Source of the DNA: Planctomycetota bacterium | Lineage (GTDB): Bacteria; Planctomycetota; Brocadiia; Brocadiales; Brocadiaceae | Assembly (NCBI GenBank): GCA_023261465.1 | Contig: JAHFOW010000024.1 | Coordinates: forward strand, 1 to 22,426 | DNA: 22,426 bases | Direction: 5' to 3' | Shown: one piece after another, positions 22,296 to 22,426 of the stretch | How positions within the stretch are numbered: position 1 is the stretch's first letter | Layout of the letters: each line of letters begins with the position of its first letter | Notes under the pieces: model-generated | Databases searched by the model: none | Told to the model about the DNA's origin: nothing | What the model saw: only the letters and a program-made list of their open reading frames with translations | Made by a program: the position numbers and the translations under genes

Positions 22296-22426
22296 ATGGT
22301 GTTTTGTTACAAGGTAGGAAAAAAGAATGCATTTTCAGGGGAGAGGGGAGGCCAAGATAATGCGGCGGCCAACTATGAGAAAGCCATATACCACCACGCA
22401 ACATATCTGAATAAAACGTATATATT
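22296..22426 (+). CDS. Possible 5' part of an unrecognised gene, cut by the window edge
   Basis: ATG 22296 opens a frame with no stop to the window edge (43 codons), reading MVFCYKVGKKNAFSGERGGQ and then DNAAANYEKAIYHHATYLNK. The later part has a protein-like, helix-forming composition, vaguely TPR-like. It would be divergent from the exporter operon. The other two plus-strand frames are interrupted. An AGG 4 nt before the ATG is a poor ribosome site, so the start may be elsewhere. Confidence 0.3.
   Translation, partial: MVFCYKVGKKNAFSGERGGQDNAAANYEKAIYHHATYLNKTYI

Overview
The window looks like a chromosomal segment from a moderately AT-rich, metabolically versatile Gram-negative bacterium. 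My best guess is an anammox-type planctomycete (Brocadiales). The basis is circumstantial: a decayed Rieske/cytochrome b unit whose second b-type piece runs into a CxxCH heme motif, an exported heme protein with a CX4CH motif, a urea transporter, a DevBCA-like exporter, and many dispersed intergenic palindromes. No rRNA or species marker is present, so the taxonomy is inference.

Layout. 1-2,600: a secreted LamG/DUF1080-like protein and a urea-channel gene (both minus), with about 850 bp of mostly empty AT-rich DNA between them. 2,600-6,250: a two-gene plus-strand unit (FemAB/GNAT-like protein, then a radical SAM protein with a SPASM-like C-terminus), followed by a cyclic 2,3-diphosphoglycerate synthetase-family NTPase. 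6,565-8,983: an accessory island with a type II restriction-modification pair (PmeII-like endonuclease and a beta-class methyltransferase). It is bracketed by a 19-bp direct repeat (17/19 identical), and the C-terminal stub of a tyrosine recombinase ends 6 bp before the right-hand copy. An attC-like hairpin lies just 3' of the restriction pair. 9,070-9,870: remains of a Rieske/cytochrome b/subunit IV operon, broken by frameshifts, deletions and a stop codon. 9,998-12,390: an alpha/beta hydrolase, a sodium:alanine-type symporter and a tRNA with anticodon CAT.

12,390-17,800 is the most coherent unit. A 38-bp near-perfect palindrome lies about 150 bp upstream of a very good sigma-54 (-24/-12) promoter, which drives an exported CX4CH heme protein. 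The next large genes, on the opposite strand, are an NtrC-class sigma-54 activator and its membrane histidine kinase, and upstream of the kinase gene is an array of six 9-bp repeats. I read this as a local signal-transduction circuit controlling the heme protein. 18,155-22,184: leuB, convergent (5-bp gap) with a three-gene exporter operon (permease, ATPase, membrane-fusion protein) of the MacB/DevCAB type. A possible new gene begins at the right edge.

All functional assignments rest on motifs and family resemblance read by eye; no database search was run.
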